A DNA stretch of 64,000 nt from Drosophila persimilis (GCF_003286085.1 NW_020825468.1:1-64000); one strand, 5' to 3'. Shown: positions 54,611-64,000, counted from the first letter of the stretch. The notes: a model not told the origin generated them from the sequence alone. Translations and numbers: made by a program.

Positions 54611-55543
54611 TTATACCCGATACTCAAAATGAGTATTGGGGTATATTAGATTTGTGGTAAAAGTGGATGTGTGTAACGTCCAGAAGGAATCGTTTCAGAC
54701 CCCATAAAGTATATATGTTCTTGATCAGCATCAATAGCCGAGTCGATTGAGCCATGTCTGCCTGTCCGTCCCTATCATCGCCTAGTGCTCAAAGACTATA
54801 AGAGCTAGAGCAACGACATTATACATCCGGACTTCTTTGATATGTCACTGCTACAGAAATATTTCACCGCCCACTTCCGCCCCCACAAAAGGCGAAAATC
54901 TGTGACATCCACAATTTCGACGATACGAGAAAACTAAAAGCGCAGAATCGTGGAGGTTAACTATATCTTCTAGAGTGCAAAATCTGAACCAGATCGTATA
55001 ATTTTTATAGCCAGAATCAAGAAAACAATTTTATTTTTTCTCGCTGTGTCTCTCTCTAACACACAGGTTTCATGGTCGGTTTTGCCAATTGCAAAATATG
55101 AGTTCAAGGATCTCAGAACCTATAAAAGCCAGAGCAACCAAATTTGGTATCCACACTCCTGTGATATCGGACCTTGACTGTTTTGTGTCAAAATTTCGCC
55201 ACACCCCCTACCACCCCCGCAAAGGACGAATATCTGGGGCATCCACAATATTGCAGATTCGAGAAAACTAAAAACGCACAATCATAGAGAATGACAATAT
55301 CTATCCGGTTGCTGAATCTGATTCAGTTCGGATCATTTTTGTAACCAAAAGCAGCAAATCAATTTGCAGTGGCTACGCAGCGCCCGCCGTCACGCTCAGA
55401 CTGATTTTCTGTCTCTCTCGCACGCACTCTTTGCCGTGTCGTTCAATATTAGAGGCGTTTGCCAGAGGAGAGCCCTACTGACTAAGTTTCGGGTATAAAT
55501 GTAGAGTTGCGGTGTCCGCAGCAACTCACAACGTTCCCCTTCG
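54611..55543 (+). mobile_element. DINE-1-like Helitron, copy 9, diverged
   Basis: TTATACCCGATACTC to AACGTTCCCCTTCG, 933 bp. More base changes than the other copies (GTTTCAGACC, GCCTGTCC, TTAGAGGCGTTTGCC), so probably older. Confidence 0.9.
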
Positions 55544-55639
55544 TTTTAATATTAAGTATACATACATACTTCAACTTTGGCGTATTATTGGACTACCACT
55601 TCGAAATAATTCGACCGAGTATAAATTTTGATTTCGGGC

Positions 55640-56040
55640 AAAAAAATGGGAGTAGATAAAACCGATGGGGACATGCAATAAATGTCTCGCTGCCAATAAA
55701 TTACCACGCAGAAGCCGACACAGAAGTGGATGCAGGAAAAAGAGCACGTGTCGGGTGTTTTAGACTCTGGGATATCAGAGGTGCAGAAAGATGACGGCGT
55801 GGGTAAGCGTAAATTCGACGAAGATTTCGTCGATTTTTATGAATGCGCTGGACTCGGACTGGGTTCTGCATGTTCAGGAGCAACTTCGACCAATTCAAGG
55901 TACTCCAATCCCAACTTTGGCTGAGTGGGCACCTAAAGCGTCTTTTGATCCACTTCGAAATCCTAACTTACGCTGATGACAAGATGCCCCAGGAGCGGTT
56001 TCTGTGCTGCCTAAAAATAATATTATTTTGTTTATAGAAA
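55640..56040 (+). pseudogene. TAF5-like fragment, unit 2
   Basis: A frame at 55730 reads MQEKEHVSGVLDSGISEVQK, DDGVGKRKFDEDFVDFYECA, GLGLGSACSG; then, after a large deletion, FRSNFDQFKVLQSQLWLSGH and LKRLLIHFEILTYADDKMPQ in a second frame. It keeps 21 bases (CCTAACTTACGCTGATGACAAG) that units 1 and 3 lack. Upstream, GACATGCAATAAATGTCTCGCTG is shared with unit 3 (60333). The TAF5 domain assignment rests on unit 3. Confidence 0.55.
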
Positions 56041-56099
56041 AAAACGAGGAAATACGGATATTCTAGTCTATAACTCTCAACTTCGAGGACCAACACGTG

Positions 56100-56375
56100 T
56101 GAATTTACAGTAATTTTCTTTGGTTCTTTTTAGTCAAATTGCGTGAGGATCATCATTAGTCTTCTTGCACATTGGCTTGTTGGATTTGCGAGATTTACGA
56201 GACTTGCGGAGTGGCTTTGAGCAGCTTTTCTTGGACCTCCTGCTTTTGCGCTTTTTGCAAGCCGACTTCTAGTGTCTGCGCTTTCCACAACTCGCCTTCT
56301 TGGGCTTACTCTTAGCACAGGTGGGCTCTCTTTTACGCGTCCAGAAACATTCCTCCTCCTCCAGGGAGAAATCAT
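56100..56375 (-). pseudogene. Protamine-like gene tail, unit 2
   Basis: Minus strand: LEEEECFWTRKREPTCAKSK, PKKASCGKRRH, then a TAG where unit 1 has CGC AAG, then KSACKKRKSRRSKKSCSKPL and RKSRKSRKSNKPMCKKTNDD. It keeps the frame that unit 1 lost but has gained the stop. The MST-HMG part is missing: the sequence changes at GGAGGAGAAATCATGAGG. Confidence 0.55.
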
Positions 56376-56507
56376 GAGGTTTTTTCCATGGCTAGAGATG
56401 GAATTGCAGTCGGTGCTCTGTGATCAAACATCTAGCGTAGTCAACTCTCAAGGACTAACAATGTCACGTCGTCAACGCTACGATATAAGGATGTAAAAGA
56501 TATTGTT
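56376..56507. other. Short unassigned sequence
   Basis: Nothing recognised. It ends at the family D LTR, so it may be the flank of that insertion. Confidence 0.3.
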
Positions 56508-56852
56508 TGTAGTGGGGCGGATCGAAGCTCAATTCTCCAAACGTCAAAATCGTTGATCCAGTTAACCTCTTAGAAGCCGTCGCGAGAAATAAAAAGCTGT
56601 GTTTCGTGATAAGTGGGGGTTTATTGGTTCTGGGGCGCGGTTGTTCGACCGTTTGAATCGGTGGTGGAAACGTAACTAACTAACTCTATGCCTTATGATG
56701 CTTTTTCTCTATGCTGGCTTGAGCGCCGTGTGGAACGTGACCTGTGGATCGTAGACCTCTCGAGCGCCCCTACGAGCGCGCGAGCGCATGTTGGGACCGG
56801 AGCGCCCGGCGTTGGCACAGAGCGCGGCAATCGTCTCCTGCTGGCCTGAACA
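56508..56852 (-). mobile_element. 3' LTR of Pao-like family D, 345 bp
   Basis: On the minus strand GGTGTGGGAGGA (purine tract) precedes TGTTCAGGCCAGCAGGAG at 56852; the LTR ends GCCCCACTACA at 56508. TG...CA ends, no coding content. Confidence 0.6.
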
Positions 56853-57019
56853 TCCTCCCACACCTTGCAGGATTGCAAAGTATGGCTGGGTGCACGCCCC
56901 CGGACCCGATTCATCCAAAAACAACGCTCTGGACTTGACAAGGACGTCGACTCAGTGTCGCTCCACATGCGCAAAACAGGGCTTGATCTTGAGGAATCTA
57001 TGGATAGTGCCGTGGGTCC
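56853..57019 (-). pseudogene. Pol C-terminal remnant of Pao-like family D
   Basis: A minus frame ends ...SHTLQSCKVWEDVQ just before the purine tract, the usual place for the end of pol. RT, RNase H and most of integrase are missing between here and the protease at 57019-57543, so family D has a deletion of roughly 3 kb. Confidence 0.45.
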
Positions 57020-57780
57020 TACGACGGGGCGATCTTGGAACGGGTGAGTGGCACATTTAAGACATTGGAAATAGCCGCCCGGTTACATAGTCTGGTGAGG
57101 CTATGTTGATCTAAGGACGGATTCACCTTCGAGATCAGGCTTGAATTCGGACCGGGGCATTGAGCTTTCATACAGTACATATTTTGGAAATATTTCCGTC
57201 GGTCAGGAGACCGTTCGAAAACTTCTGCTGAGGGAGCTGGAAGGAAATTGCTGTCGTAAAAAGACCCCGAGTCTTCTACCAGTTTGATAGGTCGTCTGGA
57301 AATTTGACTCGAGAACGATGAGATTTGATTCATCACCTGAGGCACTGGACCTGTGAGTACCCAGCCAAAAATGGTCTCCTGCTCGAGGAGAGAGCCACAG
57401 ATGTTGGTCAGTGAGCCACTTAACTGAATGGACGGAATGATATCCGCTCCAATCAGGACATCTATTTGTGAACTCTCATAGAAGGTCGGCAGGTCTCTCA
57501 AGAAACCTTGCGAGATCGGATGCGATGGAATATTCGCGGCCAATTCCGGAATAACGTAGGCTGTGGATTTAGTTGTAAGCCCGGCTTAGTCGGAGAACGG
57601 ATGGAAAAATTGCAGAGCTTCTTTGACTGAGCGGATACGGCAATATTTAGGCCGGAGACCTGTGCCGGGATACGTTGGAATGACAATTTGATCATGTCCA
57701 CAAGACGTGCTGTAATGAACGTCGCCTCTTAGCCAGAGTCGATCAGAGCGCGGGCGTGGAAAGTTTTTCCCAGGTGGCAA
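57019..57780 (-). pseudogene. Pao-like family D protease region
   Basis: 57543-57019: IPSHPISQGFLRDLPTFYES, IDVLIGADIIPSIQLSG, ETIFGWVLTGPVPQVMNQ. The phrase IFGWVLTGPV is typical of the protease-RT linker in Pao-type elements. Two small frames upstream (57701-57498, 57780-57586) carry the protease middle with frameshifts. Confidence 0.75.
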
Positions 57781-59215
57781 ATATTAACGATGGTCGTGAC
57801 TAGGACAGCACTCGTGCCGGAGGCGATATATGACTGAACGTTTGGCTGGGCTTCGGACGAACTTGGATTTTGTACGCTTGGTACTCGTAGATGTAGTTCG
57901 GGCCACGCTGAGGAATTTTGTGCCGTTGTGGAAATAGCCTCGCTGGAGTTTGCTGGATTGCTACGGTGTAGATGCGTATGGTGCCGGTCTCCACAAGTTA
58001 TGCAATTGTAGGCGCTCTGGCATGCTCGTATCTTGTGGCCCCTTGCAAAGCAAATAATGCTGCTTTTGCTTAATGTAGTCGGAGCGAGCGTCAGCGGCCA
58101 TTTGAAGGAAGTAAGGGCATAAACAGATTGGATGATACTCTTTGGAGCAGAGATCACACGTGCTCCTCGTTTGATTCCCTGTGGTCTCGAACGAGTGGGC
58201 ACTCCTAGGATAAGGACTTCCTTGAGACCGAAACGGATTGCTTCTCGAATTATCTGAAGTGCATATGCTCGCACTGGAGTAGACCTGAGTCTCCATGCCT
58301 GGATGGCCGTCCTCGGTCACTTCGAGAGACAGGTACCGCTCCGCCAGGAACTTGTCCATGGCGTGCCAGGTGGGAATTTCGCACTTGTGCGTCACGGATT
58401 GCTCCCAAAGCTATAGGGTCGTCTTTGGCAGCTTAGCGGAAATGAGGTACACTAAAACTCCGTCAGCGAAAACGCTGTCTGTGGAAACCTCGGAATGGGT
58501 GAGTGTCGTGAGGCACTTGTGGACGGCCCTCTGGAGCTCTTTTAGCGCTGCTGCTGACTAGGTACGGATTTTGGACAGACTGAAAAGGATCTTCAGCTGG
58601 GCCTTGAGTATCAGCCGCTTGTTTTGGAAACGCTCACGGAGGGCGTTCCATGCGGACGCGAAACCCTCGTTCGTAAGTGGAGCCTGTGCCACTAGGTCGT
58701 GGGCTTCACCGCTGGTCTTTTTGTTGAGGTAGAACAGTTTTTCCACTGCATCCAACCTTGGTTTTTCTATGTAGATGGCGATGAACAGGTCTCGGAACGT
58801 GGGCCACTGCTGGTAGTCCCCACTGAAAACTTCAGTAGCACATGGAGGGAGGCGGCAAGCGCCGGAAGTCGGCACTTGAACGGCCAGTTGCGGCGTGTGA
58901 GGGACACGCTCAGCTCGAGCTGATCGTTCAGTTCGGCCAGGCATTACGCGTAGACCGCGTAGCAGTCATAGTACATCTCTTGGACATCCGCTACACCCTC
59001 TGGATCCTCTTCCGCCATCGTCACCGAACACGCCTCAAACTCCGCGTCCACATTTGCCCACAGGCTTCGGAGTTGTTCTCGATGGACTTGGGAGAGCGAG
59101 CGGATTTGTGTGCTAGCATCTGGAGCGCTGAGCTACTGGTCGAAGCGGGTCAGTCAGCTTGCAGCCAAGGCAAACTTAGACTGTGCGGAACTGGCGGCCA
59201 TAGTGCTAAGAGCCG
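57729..59215 (-). pseudogene. Pao-like family D gag, broken
   Basis: From 59215 the minus strand starts MAASSAQSKFALAAS, then stops; the next pieces read QVHREQLRSLWANVDAEFEA and ADVQEMYYDCYAVYA, the helical region also seen in element E at 25030-25280. 58944-58558: LPPCATEVFSGDYQQWPTFR, DLFIAIYIEKPRLDAVEKLF, ALRERFQNKRLILKAQLKIL (central Gag domain). 58395-57961: CDLCSKEYHPICLCPYFLQM and more knuckles; 58274-57729: CFARGHKIRACQSAYNCITC and ending ARALIDSG (protease active site). At least four frameshifts or stops. Confidence 0.75.
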
Positions 59216-59450
59216 TGCGAGGGACTCCCGAGGGGATTAACAAGGCCTCGAAGGCATGTGGTGCGTGAGCCCGGCCACAAGCAACGTCGTGCTCGTAACG
59301 ATGGAGGTGGTGATGGACAATTCAACTCCGTGGAGCAATTAGAGCAGCACATTGGTCCCACTGTCATGGGGGCGTTGGTTGCGGGGTGTGGTGTGATGCG
59401 CTCATTATAAGTCGGGGGACGGATTGTATCGAAACCTTTTAGGTTCGTTA
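59216..59450 (-). other. Leader or LTR between family D gag and a second polypurine tract
   Basis: On the minus strand AAAGGGGAGGG (59461-59451) is followed by TGTAACGAACCTAAAAGG at 59450, a plausible LTR start. The sequence then runs to the family D gag ATG in only ~235 bases. Either this is family D's 5' LTR joined to the tail of another element, or a solo piece. I find no primer site. Confidence 0.35.
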
Positions 59451-59770
59451 CACCCTCCCCTTTCTTCCCCGACGAGAGTTACGAAGACTCGAGCGTCGGG
59501 TGTGCGGCGGTGGATCCGGTACGTTTGCTCGAACCACCAACTGTCGAATAGGGTCCGACCCTGCGGCTCTAGTCGCCACCGTACTTCCTGGATTCGGCAG
59601 GATTCGGTTGGCGGTGTTCGTTGTCCACTCTGGCGGAGCCACCGTCCAACGGGCGGCGTACTCGGCAGCACATAGCTCTTACACCTCAGGCGTCGGGGTG
59701 CGTTGTGTTGACGTCTCCGCGTAGTCGTCAATTTCCATGGGTTCGTCGGCGTTGGCGTTATTTTAATAAA
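59451..59770 (-). pseudogene. 3' end of an LTR-element polyprotein, unidentified family
   Basis: The minus strand reads MEIDDYAETSTQRTPTPEV, stop, then AAEYAARWTVAPPEWTTNTA and NRILPNPGSTVATRAAGSDP down to the purine tract. Pro/Arg-rich tails before the 3' LTR are common in gypsy-type elements. I do not recognise the family. Confidence 0.35.
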
Positions 59771-60299
59771 ACCAAAGAATAAAGAACACAAATTCAATAA
59801 AAATACTAGTACTAATTATTTGAAATTAAAAAAAGGAAATTTGTAGCTACAGATGTTGCTCCTACGGAGAACAACCTTCAACTAAACTGAGTCCTGGTCG
59901 TGGCTTTGCTTTCGATCCGACATATTTTATTCAACTTATTCGACAGTGTTTCATACCGTATCGATACCTATCATCAATTGCTGTGCTATATCCAGAACAA
60001 CATTGAAATCCTACTGGGCACGCTGCATTGGACACGGTTGCGTCTGCGCAATCCTTTTGGTAATCTCATCGCTCCTCGTTATGTAAGCAGGCCACTCAGC
60101 TGCTTATGCGTATATCGAAGTCGATTGCAACTGTGGAAACTATTGAAACCCTGTTTCCTCTTTTCAAGAACGACTCGTGTGCTGTGTGGACGGACACCTG
60201 GCGTATACTTACAGTTGTCACGTTATATTGAAATCGCCCTATAAATTCCTATATCAGAATTGGTAATCGCCACAATATGAAGAAATCTAATAAAAAAAA
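59771..60299. other. Unassigned sequence, possibly with a host exon remnant
   Basis: ATAAAAATACTAGTACTAAT (59797) also occurs at 48424, just before the family C LTR, so the two loci share an ancestor here. A plus frame around 60085-60225 (LMRISKSIATVETIETLFPL, then FKNDSCAVWTDTWRI) reads like coding sequence, and a different plus frame (59900-60244) is open for 114 codons. I recognise neither. Ends in an A-run (60292-60306). Confidence 0.3.
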
Positions 60300-61060
60300 A
60301 AAAAAATTCAACGAACCCTGGCAAAAGACAGATGGGGACATGCAATAAATGTCTCGCTGCTTATAAATAACCACGCAGTTGCTGACACAGTTTTAGACTC
60401 TGGGATATCGGAGGTGCAGAAAGATGACGGCGTGGGTAAGAGTAAATTCGACGAAGATTTCGTCGATTTTTATGAGTGCGCTGGACTCGGACCGATCCAG
60501 CAAAGGTTCTGTAGTACCGTACCAGATAAGGTGCCCGAAGACTATGAGCAGATGTTCGAGACGATCGGGAAGGTCACCAAGGAAATGGTTGACTTTCGTA
60601 AGTATGAAGTATACGTGATGCTGTATCCCACTCTGGCCATTGCTTACCTGCAAATGGTGTGGAGCGGAAAGTTGCAGAGGGATATATACTTCGTAGGTAG
60701 GAACAAACAGGAGCTGTATGACTCGTACAAGAGGCGCATCGAAAAGCTCATGCTGATCCGCAAGCCACTGGAAGTACCACAAAGGGCCCTGGAACTGCTA
60801 TCTGGTGCGGATAAAGTAAAGTTCTGCATGTTCAGGAGCACCTTCAAGAAATTCAACGTACAAAGCTGGGATTGGGCTTTGGCCGAATGGGCACCTGAAG
60901 CGGCTTTTGGGCCACTTCGAAATGCCCCAGGAGCGGATTCTCTACTGCCTAAAAATAAAATAATTTTGTTTTCAGAAAAAAACTTGGAAATACGGATATT
61001 CCAGTCTATAAAACTCGACTTCCAGGACCAACACGTGTGAATTTACAGTAATTTTCTTTG
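60300..61060 (+). pseudogene. TAF5-like gene fragment, unit 3 (most complete)
   Basis: An open frame from 60414 (208 codons). DFVDFYECAGLGPIQQRFCS, then PEDYEQMFETIGKVTKEMVD, FRKYEVYVMLYPTLAIAYLQ, QELYDSYKRRIEKLMLIRKP, QRALELLSGADKVKFCMFRS and TFKKFNV. In order and spacing this follows the TAF5 NTD2 domain: helix with ...YExMLYPxxxxxYLxxV, then the ELY...IEKL...VKFCxxRxxFxxF part. TAF5 is a TFIID/SAGA scaffold; the Drosophila testis paralogue is cannonball. After FNV a 15-base inversion (see findings) breaks the frame. No WD40 repeats are present, so it is a fragment. The TAF5 call is by eye. Confidence 0.6.
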
Positions 61061-61590
61061 GTTCTTTTTAGCCAAATTTTGTGAGGATCATCATCTTGGA
61101 CTTTGACTTGTTGGATTTGCGGGATTTGCGAGACTTGCAGGGTAGTTTGAGCATCTTTTCTTGGAACTTCTGCTTTAGCGCTTTTTGCAAGCCAACTTCT
61201 TGCGTCTGCGCATTCCACAACTCGCCTTCTTGGGCTTACTCTTAGCACAGGGTGGCTCCTGAAACATTCCTCCTCGTCCAGGGAGGAATCAGTCGACACT
61301 ATTGCAGGAGCTGTTGGCCGGCTATGGCATCCCGTTCAGTGCAGAGCAAGCTGCTGCTGTTGCCTTTCTTAATGAGTCCTATGGAGATTGCAGGTCGATA
61401 GTCAGGCTGTAGAGAGCAAAAGAGAACTGATGCACTCATTAGTGGATTTAAATGCGTAAAGAACTCAACCCACGGTACCGAGCTCTGTGGCCTGGGGAGA
61501 TCGCAAGCCAACGATGCGCTGCGACATGTACCGCCCTCTGTCCATGGTACATGGATGGAAACCTGCGTTTGCAGTCCCTCAGGTAATTTA
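61061..61590 (-). pseudogene. Protamine-like gene, unit 3, with intact MST-HMG box
   Basis: 61588-61473 on the minus strand reads NYLRDCKRRFPSMYHGQRAV then HVAAHRWLAISPGHRARYR. The pattern LRDxKxRFxxxY ... AAxxRWxxxSxxHRxxY matches the MST-HMG box of Drosophila protamine-type sperm proteins. A possible intron follows (donor GTACCG at ~61478, acceptor TCTCTACAG at ~61408). The tail (61250-61080) has TCAKSKPKKASCGMRRRKK, then a stop within KKR (CGCTAAAGC), and a later one-base insertion. Tail to tail with the TAF5-like fragment, as in units 1 and 2. A pseudogene, but the box itself has no break. Confidence 0.62.
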
Positions 61591-61959
61591 AATATGGTAA
61601 GAGAGCTCATCTTAGAAATTTTTTATAAAACTTGTACGAGCTAAGTCCCTTCAACAGTTTTCCAGTGGAATCCGTCTACCCAATTAAGACCTTCCTTAAT
61701 CCGCTCGATGTAGTTCCTAGCTCATTCGTTTTATTTCGTATATCTCTTAAATCTAGTGATCATAATTCAGATCGTTTTGGCTCGATACTATCTATGGCGC
61801 TACGTTATATGTACGCCAACATCAAATTAATTCACATTGTGGGGATAATGTTTTTTATCCCCAATCGGCCGACTAATTATTTCGAATTAAATAAAACTCG
61901 GCGCAGAAATAAAATTACGATATGTTCTTTAATGCGTGACATCCAAATTGCAAAAGTGG
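61591..61959. other. Unassigned A/T-rich sequence
   Basis: Upstream flank of the protamine-like gene (61591-61630 resembles 48340-48400). Further on, GTGGGGATAATGTTTTTTAT and two AATAAA signals (61890, 61908) may be LTR sequence. No coding frame I trust. Confidence 0.3.
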
Positions 61960-62160
61960 CTTGCCTGCCCTTTACATTGCCGCTCCGATCGCTAAGCGCA
62001 GCTACGCTCGGCCGACGTCGGTAGGCAGACGCAAAGCGGAGATAGCGAAGAGCGAGCTGTCAGAGAGCGTTTAGCAGGGCAAGCACGCGCAAAGCTTTAA
62101 AAAACAAGTGAGTGACATAGACATAAGTAACAAACAAAATAAGCGGCTGAGGGCTTCTTT
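61960..62160 (-). mobile_element. 3' LTR fragment of BEL/Pao family A, second copy
   Basis: 62150-62020 is the reverse of 23917-24058 (CAGCCGCTTATTTTGTTTG ... CTCCGCTTTGCGTCTGCC). It diverges from that LTR after CCGACGTC, which suggests that this is the true continuation and 24058 the breakpoint, or the reverse. Confidence 0.6.
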
Positions 62161-63118
62161 ACGAAGGCGCCTTGTCGTGATTACATCTTGATCATCGGGA
62201 ACCTCTGTAATTGCATAGAATGGCAGGAAATTTGGCAATGTAGAAATTGTTGAAAGTTGAAATTCATTTAGCGTGGATATGTAGGTTTTTAATATATCGA
62301 AAAGTTCGCGCTGCATTTCCTGATTCTCCGATTGCAGTTTTTCCACTTGCACCTGGCTGCTTCCTGCATTGCAGCTCTAAGTTTTGGTACTCCAGCGTTG
62401 TGGGCCGAAAATCGTCATTAGAGATGCAAGAGGAATTTTCAAAAGCGGCTAAAACTGCACGCTTTTTCTCCGAGCTATCAATGCTTCCTGACACTATCCA
62501 ACCAAGTTTTGTCTCCTGCAATGTTGGCAATTGGTCTGATAGTCGAATCTGTCCGACGCACATTAAATCGAAGAACAAACCACCACCTATCAACAGATCG
62601 ATACGTTGGGGCCTGGAAAAATTAGGATCAGCTAGTTTTAGATTATTCGGCGTGGGCCAATCCTTTGCGTCTAGCCCGAAGTTAGGCTGCATTTCCGTAA
62701 TTGAGTTGGTGACAATTGCAGCGAAGGAAGCTCGATAGCTTGCGTCCTGGGATTGTACAACTATATGTACAGACTTGCTCGAAGGTAGAATGGAATCTCC
62801 GATACCGGAGATGTTAACATAAGACGAGCGGTGATCCAACTGCAACTGATTAGCAAGTCTAGATGTTACAAAGTTTGCCTGTGATGCAGAATCAAAAATG
62901 GCACGACATGGGATAAGTGCTCCATAACGATCTGTTACATGGACGGGGGCAGAAGGTAGCAACACGTTCTGGCTAGGCTGAGATTTCTGACTCGAGGGGG
63001 GAGGGCTAGTATATTTGCTTGCTACTAGGGCACTCGCAGCATCATGCTGGGTCGATTCCGTGCTCGGCGACGGCAACTCAGAGCCAGCGCCCGACTGTAT
63101 GTGGAGCAGTGTGTGTTG
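62161..63118 (-). pseudogene. BEL/Pao family A protease region, second copy, with large pol deletion
   Basis: The 63076-62264 frame: PSPSTESTQHDAASALVASK, CRAIFDSASQANFVTSRLAN (the active-site DSGSQ is DSASQ, Gly to Ala), GIGDSILPSSKSVHIVVQSQ, PQRIDLLIGGGLFFDLMCVG and TKLGWIVSGSIDSSEKK. After the RT entry the sequence jumps to a scrap of integrase (LPFYAITEVPDDQDVITT, ~62190), so RT, RNase H and most of integrase are deleted. The gag fragments at 4811 and 8722 also have DSASQ and so derive from this lineage, while 12640 has DSGSQ. Confidence 0.88.
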
Positions 63119-64000
63119 TTTGGCCTAGCAATGCCTTCAAAGTCCTGACCTGCACCTCTGCAATTCATGGCCTTTGTTGAGGCCGTTCAAACACAAGCGG
63201 CTCTTCTTTGCTTCTTTGTATCGTTCAAACGCAGAGAGAATGCCTGACATCTAGATATGTAATGCTAGGAGGAATTGCAATGGTTACATGTGGGGTTAGG
63301 ATGGTTGTTACTGGAGGTGATAAGGGTGCCAGGTTTACTTTCTCCCACCTGCTGGCTAGGAATTGTTACCATAGCCGATCCCAAAATTTTCCAGCATCCG
63401 ACATCTTGCTTCCAAGAATGAGGCCATGCTTGACCACCGAGGCAATCCTGACGTCGGCAAGTTCTATTCCCATTTCTCCTTGGTCTTGTGGTCCAATTTC
63501 GTGCCTATGATGACGATCAGCAACCCATCGGAAATCTCCCGCGGGGTCGCCAAGGTCTGAAGTTCACGCAAGTGCGTTCCTCCAAGGAACGAATCGTATC
63601 CAGCGCAGCACCATCTAGACATCCACGAAGATATTGGAATTTTTCGATGATTGGTATGATGGTCTTTGTGCACAATTGTCGAGAACATCGAGTGGAATTC
63701 TAGCCAATCCATGTAGTTCCCACCGAATCGCGGAAGCTGCAACTCGGGCATTCGAGAACGGCCTACACTATTATAGGCGAACAACGACGAATTCCCCTCG
63801 AGAATATGCCGAGCCGTCGAAATCCAGGAAATCCAGCCTTTCAAGGCTCGTTTGAGCGGCATTGAAAATCGGCATTCATTCGCTCGATTTGCTCTAAGCG
63901 AGCTTGAAGTTCTGCCTCATCTAACTCGGCAAGCTCTTCCTTGGTGAGAAAGCGATCCATGGCCTTTAGTTGGCGCGCTACATCACTCGGCATTGCTGCG
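63119..64000 (-). pseudogene. BEL/Pao family A gag, second copy, cut by the window edge
   Basis: At the edge the minus strand reads RQLKAMDRFLTKEELAELDE, AELQARLEQIERMNADFQC, intact where the copy at 11433 has a deletion. Then 63862-63464: KRALKGWISWISTARHILEG, RMPELQLPRFGGNYMDWLEF, HSMFSTIVHKD (central Gag domain), HLRELQTLATPREISDGLLI. The knuckle region (63120-63240) is degraded. Start codon and 5' LTR lie outside the window. Confidence 0.85.

Overview
This window is almost pure transposon sequence with a few host-gene fragments. It looks like heterochromatin (pericentromeric, dot or Y/neo-Y) of a Drosophila of the obscura group, for example pseudoobscura, persimilis or miranda. Two things point there: nine copies of a DINE-1/INE-1-type non-autonomous Helitron with the obscura-type termini (5' TTATACCCGATACTCAAAAT, 3' AACGTTCCCCCTCG), and many nested, broken LTR retrotransposons of insect type. 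I see no complete host gene, no tRNA or rRNA gene and no CRISPR array. The species and chromosome are inferences.

Layout. 1-10436: two direct copies of a minus-strand fragment of an Ulysses/Osvaldo-like LTR retrotransposon (gag with a SAP motif, long leader, tRNA-Lys-type primer site, and an unusually long LTR built from ~91 and ~111 bp tandem repeats). Each LTR has the same piece of BEL/Pao gag embedded in it, and copy 1 carries a head-to-tail DINE-1 trimer. 10437-24058: a plus-strand BEL/Pao element (family A) split inside its RT by a DINE-1, which is itself split by a 252 bp solo LTR and by a CR1/Jockey-like LINE with a 2,054 bp tandem duplication of its 3' part. 24059-31582: an LTR and gag of another Pao-like element, a DINE-1 stub, then a decayed gypsy-type errantivirus (pol, env, LTR) with a DINE-1 in its LTR. 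31583-32904: part of a tRNA-Arg-primed LTR element and a DINE-1. 32905-39386: a near-perfect 6.48 kb palindrome made of two hAT elements, both carrying the same 479 bp solo LTR at the same site. 39420-42060: a TAF5-like fragment, a proteasome-alpha-like fragment and a 36 bp minisatellite. 42104-47289: minus-strand Pao family B. 47334-48360: TAF5-like and protamine-like fragments. 48448-54114: minus-strand Pao family C. 54115-56375: a second proteasome-like fragment, a DINE-1, and TAF5/protamine unit 2. 56508-59770: minus-strand Pao family D and a second LTR-element tail. 60300-61590: TAF5/protamine unit 3. 61960-64000: minus-strand Pao family A again.

The most interesting content is not the transposons. 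A small set of host-derived, testis-type sequences recurs between them: a TAF5 N-terminal-domain-like fragment (the Drosophila testis paralogue of TAF5 is cannonball) placed tail to tail with a Lys/Arg/Cys-rich protamine-like gene that keeps a recognisable MST-HMG box, in four dispersed units; and a proteasome-alpha-like N-terminal fragment in two copies, one fused in frame to a 12-residue-repeat ORF. Multicopy protamine-derived chimeras recall the Dox drive genes of the simulans clade. That parallel is a hypothesis. The second notable structure is the hAT palindrome, which could form a long hairpin RNA.

Nearly every element is broken. The reading frames that still look intact are LINE ORF1 and ORF2, several long Pao segments, and the two hAT transposase genes apart from their shared LTR insertion.
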